A stretch of DNA of 64,000 bases from Bernardetia sp042180575. GTDB taxonomy: Bacteria; Bacteroidota; Bacteroidia; Cytophagales; Bernardetiaceae. Below the pieces are notes generated by a model that saw only the letters and a list, made by a program, of their open reading frames with translations, searched no databases and was not told the origin of the DNA. Shown here in pieces: positions 44,007 to 52,836 of the stretch. The stretch lies in NCBI RefSeq assembly GCF_042180575.1, contig NZ_CP170094.1:1860001-1924000 (forward strand), written 5' to 3'. The position numbers were made by a program, and so were the translations under genes. Position 1 is the stretch's first letter. Each line of letters starts with the position of its first letter.

Positions 44007-45296
44007 TTATTCAGCAGCCTTTGAAGAACTACCAAATTTGTAAGAAAGTCCAAAACCAAATATATTTGCACCTGCTTCGAAAGTTCCATCAATTCCACCA
44101 GAGTTTGGTGCTGCTACATTCGAACGTTCTGCTTTATCTACTAATAAATAATGTACATCAATAGTAAATTTTTCGCCTACTGTATAACCTAATCCTAAAG
44201 TATAACCCATTGTGTTTGCGTCTGGAGTTTCTGGAGTGATGTAACCATCTTCTACTGCTGTTTGGTCATAATAAATACCTCCACGTAATGCAAGTGATTC
44301 GGTAGCCATGTATTCAGCACCTAATTTGAATACAGAAGAATTTTTGTAATTACGCTCTGAAACTGTTTCTGTTGCTCCTAATACAGGTGCATTGTAGTCA
44401 AATTTCAATTCTTCATAAGCAGACCATCCTGTCATGCTCCATTCTAATGCAAGTTGAAGTTTGTCTGTTGGCTTAATACCTGCTCCAATTGAAAGAACAG
44501 AAGGCAAAGGAAGAGTAGAATTAAATTTTGTAGCCTCAAAACGAGATTGAACTAAACTAGGAACAACAAAAGTTGCCTCTCCATCTTCTACGGTTAAATC
44601 TATTTTAGAACGATAACTTATACCTAAAGAGAATTTTTCACTCGCTTCATAATAAGCTCCAACATTGAAACCTACTGCTGGATTTGCATTTCCTTCTAAT
44701 AGTGCATAAGATTTAGTTCCATCTTGTGCTTCTAAAGGCGCACTACGACGAAGAGAAACAGAACCTGTTGCAATATCTAGTCCTGCACCAATTCCAAATT
44801 TTTCAGAAACTTGATAACTGACTGTTGGCTGTATTACAAAAGCTGCCAAACTAAGTTCATTTAAAGCAAAACGACCTTGCCATTCATCACCCCAAGTTAC
44901 TGTAGAACCAAAAGGAGTAACAACACCTAAACCTACATTGAGTTTATCATTAACTTTGTAAATACCATACGCAAAAAATGGTGTAGAAGTTGGAGATGAT
45001 GTTTCAGCTCTATACGTACTATTTGGTGCTGCATACTGCACACTAGAACTTACAAAGTTTGCTCCTAGCATAATAGAACTATTTTGTTCCATTGCCATTG
45101 CACCAGGATTAAAGAATAAACTTGGTGCGCCAGAACGAAATCCGACTGCACAGTTACCCATTGCAGTTACTCGGCTACCTTGCAAGACAACTTGATAACC
45201 ACTTGCCATCACATTAGAGCTTGAAAGAAGTAAACCTGCGCTTAACAATCCTGCTCCAATGATGCTTGTAGTTGCTTTTTTGAGAAATTTTTTCAT
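44007..45296 (-). CDS. FadL/OmpP1/TodX-family outer membrane channel
   Basis: 429 aa. Signal peptide (cut near VMASG). The mature N-terminus 'SGYQVVLQGSRVTAMGNCAVGFRSGAPSLFFNPGAMAM' is the hatch signature with the NPA-like motif (NPG). The remainder is beta strands ending '...NIFGFGLSYKF' plus a short tail, rather than a terminal aromatic. It would take hydrophobic compounds across the outer membrane. It lies upstream of the SGNH hydrolase gene (146 bp gap), so the two may form one unit. Confidence 0.92.
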   Translation of the reverse strand: MKKFLKKATTSIIGAGLLSAGLLLSSSNVMASGYQVVLQGSRVTAMGNCAVGFRSGAPSLFFNPGAMAMEQNSSIMLGANFVSSSVQYAAPNSTYRAETSSPTSTPFFAYGIYKVNDKLNVGLGVVTPFGSTVTWGDEWQGRFALNELSLAAFVIQPTVSYQVSEKFGIGAGLDIATGSVSLRRSAPLEAQDGTKSYALLEGNANPAVGFNVGAYYEASEKFSLGISYRSKIDLTVEDGEATFVVPSLVQSRFEATKFNSTLPLPSVLSIGAGIKPTDKLQLALEWSMTGWSAYEELKFDYNAPVLGATETVSERNYKNSSVFKLGAEYMATESLALRGGIYYDQTAVEDGYITPETPDANTMGYTLGLGYTVGEKFTIDVHYLLVDKAERSNVAAPNSGGIDGTFEAGANIFGFGLSYKFGSSSKAAE

Positions 45297-45642
45297 AAAA
45301 CTTTCACTGTTTGTGTGTGTGAATAAATAATTAATTACGTATTAAAATTTTGAAGTATTCAATTAATAAAGCAAAAGAATAGTTTTTTCGGAAGTTTTCA
45401 AAACTTAATTTAGTTCTTTTTTCTATTTTGATAAAAAACAAACTGTTTTTTTGAGAAAACTCTAAATTATCTTGCTTATTTTTACTGAAAAGGTATAAAA
45501 AATTCGGCTAACATACTAATTTACGAAACAATTTTGCCTTTTATTTTATAATTCCTTTTATTTTTTGAAAATAATTTTAATTCAGAAGAAGAATAAAATA
45601 TCCTTGATTTAAAATACCTGTTTCTCTAAATAATGTCTGTCC
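45297..45642. other. 346-bp non-coding stretch
   Basis: AT-rich region between the FadL-type gene start and the speD-speE stop. I see no clear hairpin, repeat or promoter in it. Confidence 0.5.
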
Positions 45643-47028
45643 TTAACTTAACAAATTCTTAATAAAATTAGGAAGACAAAAAGCAGCTTGTTGTATTTCT
45701 TGATTATAATAAAATAATTCATCATCAAAATCAGCATCAAAATTTTGATTGTTAGTTTTAAAATAATCTTGATTTTTAGCTGCACACGCAAAACCCCACA
45801 TTCCAGTAGGCAACGAAGCCACCGAACTCAAATAAGGTAAAACAGTTTTATTGTTTGGATTGAATAAAAACACTTCTTTTAAAGAATTTATGATGCTCAC
45901 AAAACGCTCTTGATGCCAGCGAGGTGCATCACATTGAGTAGCCAAAATTCCATTTTCGTCTAATAAATTATAGAGTTTTTTGAAAAATGTTGTATCTAAA
46001 ATAGGTTCTTGTGTGGTGTCGGCTGCATCTACGATTATTATATCAAATTTTTGTTTGTTGTGGGTAGTTGAGTAATTATTCAAAAATTGATTTGCCTCTA
46101 AAAAAATGAGTTCTAATTTTGGATTTTCTAAAGCACTTGTAAGACTTTCAAAATGAGCTTTGGCAGCTTCTGTAACTGTTTTGTCTTGCTCAATCATGAT
46201 TGTTTTTTCTACCGAATCGTAACGCAAAACTTCTCGTGCTGTTCCTCCATCTCCTCCTCCAATAATCAATACTTTAATTCCTGTTTTTTTAGCGTTTAAA
46301 TTATTAGAATGAAAATCAGGATTATGATTATTGTAAAATGTAAAAGCAGGATGAACAAGCATTTCGTGATAAGCAGCTTCATCTTTTTCGGTAGCGACTA
46401 CCAAACCATCCAAAACCAATGCCTTCCCAAAAGCAAACGTATCAAAAACTTCTACTTTCTGAAACTCGCTTTGTTTTCTAAATAATAAATCGCCTTTGTG
46501 TTTGAGTGATAAAGCTAAATTTTCATCTCGCTCTGTAAACCAAATCTCTTTACTTATTTGGTTTAATTTTTCTTGGTTTACTTCTTTATTTTCATTTTCT
46601 GAAACAAAAGCAGGTTTTTCATTTAAAACTGGTCTATTTTGAGCAATATTTTCAGCTTTGTAATCATTTTTCTTTAAGAGTTCTAATTGTCCTCTTCGCA
46701 TTTCAATCGTTGAGCCATGACTTGCCGAAAAAGCATCTTTCAAAACGTTGTAGCATTTCCAAGGGTCTGTACTTTCGCCACATGTAAACAAATCAATCGA
46801 AGCAAAACCCCACTCAGGCCACGTATGAATCGCTAAATGACTTTCTTGAATCACGACCACTCCCGAAACTCCGAATGGCGAAAAATGATGAAAAGTAAGA
46901 TTAATAATTGTTGCTCCTGCTTGTTGTGCAGCATTTTGCATGGCGTTTTGTACATACGTAACGTCGTCTAAAAGTGAGGGTTTGCAGTCGTAAAGTTCGA
47001 CGATGACGTGTCTTCCTAGTGCGTTCAA
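45643..47028 (-). CDS. speDE: fused S-adenosylmethionine decarboxylase - spermidine synthase
   Basis: 461 aa. The N-terminal ~125 residues are a prokaryotic pyruvoyl AdoMet decarboxylase. Self-cleavage gives the pyruvoyl group from Ser63 in 'IQESHLAIHTWPE'; His68 and Cys83 (LFTCGE) are the other catalytic residues. A linker (~125-165) leads to a spermidine synthase domain (~166-440): 'FTERDENLALSLKHKGDLLF', 'VLDGLVVATEKDEAAYHEMLVHP', 'VLIIGGGDGGTAREVLRYDSVEKTIMIEQD' and 'VDAADTTQEP'. One chain would make decarboxylated SAM and use it as aminopropyl donor. The final ~25 residues are extra. Single gene by spacing. Confidence 0.92.
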   Translation of the reverse strand: MNALGRHVIVELYDCKPSLLDDVTYVQNAMQNAAQQAGATIINLTFHHFSPFGVSGVVVIQESHLAIHTWPEWGFASIDLFTCGESTDPWKCYNVLKDAFSASHGSTIEMRRGQLELLKKNDYKAENIAQNRPVLNEKPAFVSENENKEVNQEKLNQISKEIWFTERDENLALSLKHKGDLLFRKQSEFQKVEVFDTFAFGKALVLDGLVVATEKDEAAYHEMLVHPAFTFYNNHNPDFHSNNLNAKKTGIKVLIIGGGDGGTAREVLRYDSVEKTIMIEQDKTVTEAAKAHFESLTSALENPKLELIFLEANQFLNNYSTTHNKQKFDIIIVDAADTTQEPILDTTFFKKLYNLLDENGILATQCDAPRWHQERFVSIINSLKEVFLFNPNNKTVLPYLSSVASLPTGMWGFACAAKNQDYFKTNNQNFDADFDDELFYYNQEIQQAAFCLPNFIKNLLS

Positions 47029-47116
47029 AAGTTTTTTTTTAGGTGTTTTTTTTGGTAAAGATAAGGAAGAAATACATTTTAAATACAGAGAATGAAAATG
47101 AATTTTCGTTTTGATT

Positions 47117-47875
47117 TTAGTATTCTTTCATTATTTTCTTGACATCTAAAATAGTAACAGGAGGATAATATGGCGAACAACCATAACGATAATTTATCTT
47201 GTAAGTTGATTTTTCTACCAAGTCAATTACAGATTTAGAAATCTGGTGTTTTTCTTCATCGTATAATAAATATCCATTGAGTTGCTGATATGGATTTAGA
47301 CTTGTCATTAGTTTCAATACTTCTTCACTATTTACTCCTTTTTCCTTTAAATCTAAATATATTTTTCCATATTCAGTTGGTGTTCCTGCTGCTCCAACAG
47401 CTATTCCAAAATCCCCTCTTATATCAAATATACTCTTTGGAAGCGTAGAAATATCTAAATTGGTTTGATACATTTTCTTAAAATAATTTTTACATCCTTC
47501 AAAATGATTGTCTGAAATAACTGTATCAACAGTATTAGGTGTAATTTTGAAATGTTCAGAAATTATTTCTACAAAACAAATTGTATCTCTAAAAGCAATT
47601 ATATTTACAAATTTCGAATCTTGATAATCATATCGTACTTCTATGAGTGAATCTTTGAAAGTTGTTTCTCTCCAACTTTGCTTGTTTTTATATTCTTCAA
47701 CTGCTTTTCCTAGTGTTGCAAGATGAGTTGCAACCATTTTTTCTATTTTTTGCTTTGTATAATTAGAGTCTTCTTGCTCCGTAAAATCCTCTGTATGATT
47801 ATAAGCTATCTTTTTTGAACAAGAAGCTAATAGAAAAATAATGTTGATGTATAAAAATATCTTTTGCATTTTCAA
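47117..47875 (-). CDS. hypothetical lipoprotein
   Basis: 252 aa. Signal peptide with lipobox LLASC (Cys19). Mixed alpha/beta composition, conserved-looking 'DIRGDFGIAVGAAGTPTEYGKIYLDLKEKG' and a C-terminal 'YGCSPYYPPVTILDVKKIMKEY'. No known family recognised. Confidence 0.7.
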   Translation of the reverse strand: MKMQKIFLYINIIFLLASCSKKIAYNHTEDFTEQEDSNYTKQKIEKMVATHLATLGKAVEEYKNKQSWRETTFKDSLIEVRYDYQDSKFVNIIAFRDTICFVEIISEHFKITPNTVDTVISDNHFEGCKNYFKKMYQTNLDISTLPKSIFDIRGDFGIAVGAAGTPTEYGKIYLDLKEKGVNSEEVLKLMTSLNPYQQLNGYLLYDEEKHQISKSVIDLVEKSTYKINYRYGCSPYYPPVTILDVKKIMKEY

Positions 47876-47913
47876 TCTGTTTTTTTGTTTCTACTCCCTG
47901 TCAATTTATCTTC

Positions 47914-47952
47914 CAAAATAAAAAAGAATTGCCATTTACAGCAATTCTTCTT
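47914..47952 (-). terminator. terminator after the DUF427 gene
   Basis: AAGAATTGC / GCAATTCTT stem with an 8-nt loop; T-run on the minus strand. Confidence 0.85.
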
Positions 47953-47974
47953 CATTTTATGATTGAATATTTTC

Positions 47975-48256
47975 TTATTTCACTACTTCTACACCTTTCC
48001 AAAAAGCCATTTTTCCACCAATTTCTTTAGCTGCATCTTTTGGAGTTGGATAATACCAAACGGCATTTTTGTTTTCTTCTCCATTTACATCTAAGGAATA
48101 ATACGAAGCTGTTCCCTTCCAAGGACACATACTTTTGTGGTCGCTTTCCTTTAAAAATTCTTTTTTGACAGAATCAGCAGGGAAATAATGATTTCCTTCT
48201 ATTTGTACTGTTGTGTCGCTTTCTGCAATTACTTGACCGTTCCAAATTGCTTTCAT
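47975..48256 (-). CDS. DUF427 domain protein
   Basis: 93 aa, one DUF427 domain: 'MKAIWNGQVIAESDTTVQIEGNHYFPADSVKKEFL', 'MCPWKGTASYYSLDVNG' and 'AVWYYPTPKDAAKEIGGKMAFWKGVEV'. The CPWKG..YY motif is invariant in this small beta-barrel family. Biochemical role not established. It lies 52 bp after the flavin reductase gene on the same strand. Confidence 0.92.
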   Translation of the reverse strand: MKAIWNGQVIAESDTTVQIEGNHYFPADSVKKEFLKESDHKSMCPWKGTASYYSLDVNGEENKNAVWYYPTPKDAAKEIGGKMAFWKGVEVVK

Positions 48257-48308
48257 AGTTTGTATTTTTGAGTGAGAGATTTTTAAACTGACAGTTATAG
48301 AAAAAGTT

Positions 48309-49163
48309 TTAGCTCAAAAGAACTGCCCATGCTTCCATAACATTTCCTTTTTGTGCTAGTTTTTCTGCTGTTTTGTGTTGTGCTTCTTCATTTTCAAAGA
48401 CATCTTTAGAAATTTCTAGTTCTTCTATGGTTGGCATTTTTTCTATATTACCTAGTTTTCCTAATGTATTTCCAGATAAAAATTTACTGTTTTTTATGGC
48501 ATCAGGAAGAGAATCTACTCCAATTCCTTTTGTGGTCAATGGTTTTTCTACTTCAAAGACAGAATCTCCACTTGCTCTACAATAATAATTTCCTCCCATA
48601 CGAGCGACCAAATCTATCAAATGAGGATCTATTTTTTCCTCTTTATCAAAAACAGCTTTATTGATGTGCATTTTCTTGATTTCACAAATAACTAAATTTC
48701 CTGCGCCTCCTTCTTGTCCTGTTTCGATAATCTGTGTTACTTCACACTCAAACTGTGCTGGCGACTCCAACACTCTAGGAGGACGGACTTTTTCGGATGC
48801 AATCGGAGTGAATCCTGCTTTAATAAATTCGTTTACTCCTTTATCGTATTCTGTACTGGAAAGCGACATCTGTTCTACCATCGAATACGAAACCATATTA
48901 ATGACAACCTCTTTTACCTCTCTTACATTTTCTAAAGTATGTTTTATGGTGTTATCTCTTCCTCTTCTGGCAGGCGAAAAAATAAGTGTGGGAGGATTTG
49001 CACCAAAAACATTAAAGAAACTAAAAGGAGAAAGATTGACATTTCCATCTTTGTCTATCGTACTGGCAAAGGCAATCGGACGAGGCGAAATTGCGCCCAA
49101 AAGTAAGCCGTGAAAAGCTGGAACAGGTAAATCAGAAGGAAGATAAGAATTGAATTCAGACAT
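48309..49163 (-). CDS. flavin reductase family (FMN-binding split barrel) protein
   Basis: 284 aa. 'GAISPRPIAFASTIDKDGNVNLSPFSFFNVFGANPPTLIFSP' is the flavin reductase-like domain signature, and 'RDNTIKHTLENVREVKEVVINMVSYSMVEQM' continues it. The ~100-residue C-terminal extension is typical of the longer Bacteroidota/proteobacterial members. Probably reduces or binds FMN; partner unknown. Likely cotranscribed with the DUF427 gene. Confidence 0.88.
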   Translation of the reverse strand: MSEFNSYLPSDLPVPAFHGLLLGAISPRPIAFASTIDKDGNVNLSPFSFFNVFGANPPTLIFSPARRGRDNTIKHTLENVREVKEVVINMVSYSMVEQMSLSSTEYDKGVNEFIKAGFTPIASEKVRPPRVLESPAQFECEVTQIIETGQEGGAGNLVICEIKKMHINKAVFDKEEKIDPHLIDLVARMGGNYYCRASGDSVFEVEKPLTTKGIGVDSLPDAIKNSKFLSGNTLGKLGNIEKMPTIEELEISKDVFENEEAQHKTAEKLAQKGNVMEAWAVLLS

Positions 49164-49210
49164 AAAGAGTGATTAATGGTAAGTGATTAGTGATAAATTT
49201 TCTATTTTAA

Positions 49211-49296
49211 ATCCTCGTTGACGACTTCATTTGAGTCTCAACGACGGTTATGTTCTATTTTTTAACTGTCAACGAGACTTTGTCGTCGTTGAGGAT
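49211..49296. repeat. third type of inverted repeat pair
   Basis: Unit 1 (49211-49247, CCTCGTTGACGAC..GTCTCAACGACGG) and unit 2 (49268-49296, GTCAACGAGAC..GTCGTCGTTGAGG) are inverted relatives, each with internal self-complementarity. They lie between the flavin reductase gene and the tRNA-Phe terminator. Confidence 0.65.
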
Positions 49297-49331
49297 AAAA
49301 AAAATAATAAAGGACTTAATAATTTAAGACA

Positions 49332-49377
49332 ACAAAAAAAACCCAAAAAAAGTTATTACTTAATTTGGGTTTTTACT
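49332..49377 (-). terminator. terminator of the tRNA-Phe transcript
   Basis: On the minus strand AAAACCCAAA pairs with TTTGGGTTTT across an AT-rich loop, followed by T. Confidence 0.8.
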
Positions 49378-49381
49378 ACGG

Positions 49382-49454
49382 TGGTGATGAGTGGGCTCGA
49401 ACCACCGACACACGGATTTTCAGTCCGACGCTCTACCAGCTGAGCTACATCACC
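49382..49454 (-). tRNA. tRNA-Phe (GAA)
   Basis: 73 nt. Acceptor GGTGATG (complement of 49448-49454) pairs with CATCACC (49383-49389). The anticodon loop CTGAAAA gives GAA, and the T arm contains GGTTCGAGCCC. Discriminator A; the 3' CCA is not encoded. A consensus promoter and a terminator flank it. Confidence 0.97.
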
Positions 49455-49573
49455 GTATTTATGAAATTGATTCTTACACCAATTACACTTTTGAGAGACT
49501 TTTAGTTCAAAATTTTCAATTACTTCTTAAAAATAATTTGTTTTTTGATGTGTTTGTTTCCCTTAGTGCGATG

Positions 49574-49604
49574 CAAAGGTACGTTCTTTTTCTTAATATC
49601 CAAA
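49574..49604 (-). promoter_or_regulatory. promoter of tRNA-Phe
   Basis: Minus strand TTTG (49601-49604), exactly 19 bp, then TACCTTTG (49574-49581), a full match to the Bacteroidota primary sigma consensus TTTG-N19-TAnnTTTG. The rest of 49605-49880 shows nothing I can name. Confidence 0.85.
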
Positions 49605-49880
49605 CACTATCCTAAAAATTTTTCAAAAAAAATGAATAAAATATATCAACACACTACTAAGCGATTGATTTTCAGAAAGATAGTTTGAAATAAATTTTTA
49701 AAATAGTTTGAAGTTTTTTTTAGATGCTAGAGAAAACATTAGGGGAATTGTTTTTTATTTGGGTTTATATATCAAATCATTGAGGTAATTTTAGGAAAAC
49801 TATTTCTTTTGTGTGAAATATAAATAACTTTTCGTATTTTTCATTTAAAAAAATAACTACATACTTTTTAATAAAAAAAC

Positions 49881-50954
49881 ATGGCTGACTCAAAAGATAG
49901 TGAAGAAATAAAAGAGAGTGGAGAAGCAAAAGGTGATAAAGGTTCAAAAACAACTTCCTTAATAACTATTTTATCATATTTAGCTATGGCATATTTTATA
50001 GTTATAATTCCTACATATATATATTCACATATATGTCTAAATACTTTTACTAAATTTGAATGGTTTGTTATTGACTCTAAAGCATTTAGTGATTTTGGAA
50101 CACATGTAGCTGGTATTGCTGCCATATTTGCCTTCATCTTAGTTTTTGCTACATATAGACAACAGGTGAAAATTAACAACGAACAAGCTGAATACATAAA
50201 ACAGAAAGAAGCACAACAAAAAGTAGCTAATGAGAAGCAAGAGGAGTATATGGTTAAAAAAGAGACACAACTTATAGAGCAGGCAAAAACAATTAAACAA
50301 CTCGTAAATGATAATAAAAAACAGAGTCTAAGTCAAATAAACCAACTCAAAACTCTTGCTACACATATAGATACTATGGTTGGTAATAACCAAAATCAAT
50401 ATAATCTTGCTATTAAAGAAAAAAGTTTTTACTATTTATTAGAGTATTTTGATAATACTGTCGATAACCTTGTGCTTTTAAACGATGATAGAGTGGGGAA
50501 TAATATACCTATTAATACAATAATTAAAGGAAAACAAGCTGTACAACAAACTTATTTAGATATTGAACAATACTTGAAGGATGAAGACTGGGCTGTACAG
50601 CAAAAGAATAAAGAAGCAGAAGCTGCAATGGATACATCTAAATTAACTCTACAAACTTATCAAAAGAAAATAGCATTTTGGAATAACTATCTTAATCAAA
50701 TTAGAACAGTATTAGAGAAAATAGATGAGTTAGAAGTAATAACAAATGGTAATTATCTTGATTTGTTTAAGTCTAAGTTATCTGATGAAGAAATGTATAT
50801 GATAGTCTATATGCTGCTATATGTAGAGGAGATAAAGAATACAAATAAGCTAATTAAACAACTAAAGAAGCATAGTGTTTTTGGTGATTTTTCTCAAGTA
50901 TCAGATATAGGTAAATATCTTGTTAAAGAATTATTTAAAGATAAACAAAAGTAA
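49881..50954 (+). CDS. membrane protein resembling putative phage abortive-infection proteins
   Basis: 357 aa. After a charged ~28-residue start come two membrane helices (~33-55 and ~76-93). The second lies in 'FSDFGTHVAGIAAIFAFILVFATYRQQVKINNEQAEYI', the hallmark pattern of putAbiC-like proteins ('FG...G....F..L.....TY..Q'). A coiled coil (~95-165) and a helical cytoplasmic domain follow. Assignment to the Abi group rests on this pattern only. It lies between tRNA-Phe and a tRNA-like gene, a site type often used by defence genes. Monocistronic. Confidence 0.6.
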   Translation: MADSKDSEEIKESGEAKGDKGSKTTSLITILSYLAMAYFIVIIPTYIYSHICLNTFTKFEWFVIDSKAFSDFGTHVAGIAAIFAFILVFATYRQQVKINNEQAEYIKQKEAQQKVANEKQEEYMVKKETQLIEQAKTIKQLVNDNKKQSLSQINQLKTLATHIDTMVGNNQNQYNLAIKEKSFYYLLEYFDNTVDNLVLLNDDRVGNNIPINTIIKGKQAVQQTYLDIEQYLKDEDWAVQQKNKEAEAAMDTSKLTLQTYQKKIAFWNNYLNQIRTVLEKIDELEVITNGNYLDLFKSKLSDEEMYMIVYMLLYVEEIKNTNKLIKQLKKHSVFGDFSQVSDIGKYLVKELFKDKQK

Positions 50955-51026
50955 TTTTAATAAACCGATAAACTACAAACTTAGTCTTGTAAAAGAATAT
51001 GTTTTTCATATAAAGCTCCGAAACAA

Positions 51027-51066
51027 AAAAACTTGTCAGTAAATAATCTTACCGACAAGTCTTTTT
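51027..51066. terminator. bidirectional terminator
   Basis: ACTTGTCaGTAA / TTACcGACAAGT stem with T-run to the right and A-run to the left, between the Abi-like gene and the tRNA-like gene. Confidence 0.88.
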
Positions 51067-51096
51067 TGATTTGTTTCAATTCACTAAAACATTTTG

Positions 51097-51226
51097 CTGT
51101 AGGAGAAGGACTCGAACCTTCACGAAGTAGTTAGTCAGATAGTTATCAGAAATAGCTATTTGATTTATCCCAAACCTTCACCCCTGAGACCGAGGGGCAT
51201 GGCTGCCAAAATTTCATCACCCTACA
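51097..51226 (-). ncRNA. 130-nt tRNA-like RNA with abnormal anticodon loop
   Basis: 5' acceptor strand TGTAGGG (complement of 51220-51226) pairs with TCCTACA (complement of 51098-51104). The T arm is GAAGG-TTCGAGT-CCTTC. The D arm ATG..TGGCAGC..CAT resembles tRNA-Leu. The anticodon-position stem is CCCCT/AGGGG with loop CGGTCTC: position 33 is G, not the universal U, and the formal anticodon would be GUC. The variable region is ~60 nt and holds its own hairpin (51145-51164, ATCAGAAATAGCTATTTGAT). CCA is not encoded (discriminator G). Its segment GTGAAGGTT is duplicated at both sides of the extra part. It may be a degenerate class II tRNA or a tRNA-like regulatory RNA. Confidence 0.65.
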
Positions 51227-51317
51227 TTTTTATTTATCAGTAAGTCGTTATTAGTTAAATTTCAAATGCTCTTTTAGCGTTTATGAAATTTGTAATATTT
51301 TTCCCTTTCTGATGATA

Positions 51318-51349
51318 CAAAGTAAAGGAAAAGATTCTTTTGTTGCAAA
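51318..51349 (-). promoter_or_regulatory. possible promoter of the tRNA-like RNA
   Basis: Minus strand TTTG (51346-51349), 20 bp, then TTACTTTG (51318-51325), one base off TAnnTTTG. It lies ~90 bp upstream of the RNA. Confidence 0.5.
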
Positions 51350-51463
51350 TTTATCAACGAAATTAATTAAAATATGAATATTTAGCAATATTTTATTTAA
51401 TTCTTTAGAAAATTCGTAATTTCACTTATTGATTTTACTGTTTTTTTATGAAATTTTTAATGG

Positions 51464-51500
51464 ACCCTAAAAAGGTATTTATTAGACTGATTTTTAGGGT
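51464..51500. repeat. hairpin in the bioB upstream region
   Basis: ACCCTAAAAA (51464-51473) and TTTTTAGGGT (51491-51500) form an exact 10-bp stem with a 17-nt loop. The rest of the 535-bp gap (51227-51761) contains tandem AATTACGAATT-like degenerate repeats at ~51582-51610 and nothing else recognisable. Confidence 0.6.
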
Positions 51501-51761
51501 ATTTTGAAGGCTTTTTTTATCATTTTGGAATAGAAGGAAAGATTAGAATTTTGTTTTTTCTATTTTTGTGTAAATTGAGAAACAATTACGAATTACGAAT
51601 TAAAAATTACGATTTATCAAAGCAGTTAAGACAACCTATAGCTTTGCGAAGTCAATTATGATTTATTATCGATAGTTTGTGATTTATGAAAAAATAATTT
51701 ATTGGTTTTCATTTCTTATACTATAGAATTTAAAAACTCATTCATATAAAAATACACGCAA

Positions 51762-52763
51762 ATGTCAGAAACACCATTAGACCACTTAATAAAAACAAAT
51801 TGGACTCGTGCAGAAATAGCCGAAATTTATAATACACCAGTTTTAGAACTCATCTATAAAGGCGCAAGTGTCCACAGAAAATTCCACGAAACATCAGAAG
51901 TACAAGTTTGTACACTTTTATCTGTCAAAACTGGAGGTTGTCCAGAAGATTGTTCGTACTGTCCACAAGCTGCACGCTATCACACCGACGTAGAAGCAAG
52001 TAGAATGCTCAAAAATCAAGAAATTGTAGAAAAAGCAAAGGAAGCCAAAGAATCTGGCAGTACACGCTTTTGTATGGGAGCAGCGTGGAGAGAAGTTCGT
52101 AACGGAAGAGAATTTGACCGAGTAGTTGATGCTGTAAAAGAAATCAATGGAATGGGTTTAGAAGTCTGTTGTACACTCGGAATGCTCACCGAAGAACAAG
52201 CAAACAAACTAAAAGAAGCAGGACTGTACGCCTACAATCACAACTTAGATACAAGCGAAGAATATTACGACAAAATTATCAGCACAAGAGATTATTCGAA
52301 TCGTTTGGATACCTTAGAGAATGTTCGTAAGTCTGGTATTTCGGTTTGTTCGGGTGGAATTATCGGAATGGGCGAGGCAGAAGAAGACCGTATCGGAATG
52401 CTTCATACGCTTGCAACACTTCCAGAACATCCAGAATCTGTTCCTGTAAATGCGCTTGTGCCTGTGGAAGGAACGCCTTTGGAAGAACAAGAAAAGGTTT
52501 CTGTTTGGGAAATGGTCAGAATGATAGCGACAGCACGAATTATTATGCCTAAAGCAATGGTTCGCCTTTCTGCTGGTCGTGTCAGAATGAGCGTTGAGGA
52601 ACAAGCTCTTTGTTTCTTGGCTGGTGCAAATTCTATTTTTGCAGGTGATAAACTTCTTACTACTCCAAATCCAGATGCCAAAACAGACAAAGAATTATTC
52701 CAAATCTTGCAAATAAAACCTCGTCAGGCATTTAAGAATGAGGAAAATACAGTTAAGGCATAA
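51762..52763 (+). CDS. bioB: biotin synthase
   Basis: 333 aa. Radical-SAM enzyme that inserts sulfur into dethiobiotin. The [4Fe-4S] motif is 'CPEDCSYCPQ' (C-x3-C-x2-C, ~65-72). The [2Fe-2S] ligands lie in 'STRFCMGAAWR', 'VCCTLGM' and the 'AMVRLSAGRVRM' Arg. 'GLYAYNHNLDTSEEYY' is also invariant. Only bioB is here; the rest of the biotin pathway is not adjacent. Confidence 0.97.
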   Translation: MSETPLDHLIKTNWTRAEIAEIYNTPVLELIYKGASVHRKFHETSEVQVCTLLSVKTGGCPEDCSYCPQAARYHTDVEASRMLKNQEIVEKAKEAKESGSTRFCMGAAWREVRNGREFDRVVDAVKEINGMGLEVCCTLGMLTEEQANKLKEAGLYAYNHNLDTSEEYYDKIISTRDYSNRLDTLENVRKSGISVCSGGIIGMGEAEEDRIGMLHTLATLPEHPESVPVNALVPVEGTPLEEQEKVSVWEMVRMIATARIIMPKAMVRLSAGRVRMSVEEQALCFLAGANSIFAGDKLLTTPNPDAKTDKELFQILQIKPRQAFKNEENTVKA

Positions 52764-52836
52764 AATATAAAAAAATTTTGTCAGTAGTTTTTTGGTAATC
52801 CAAAATAACTCTGATAATAGTTTAACATTTCAACTA

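Noticed and set aside
51097..51226. Ordinary tRNA-Leu or tRNA-Ser gene
   Set aside because: D and T arms fit class II tRNAs, but every placement of the anticodon loop either breaks the stem or lacks U33, and the variable region is too long.
51097..51226. tmRNA
   Set aside because: Far too short, and it has an anticodon-like arm and no visible tag reading frame.
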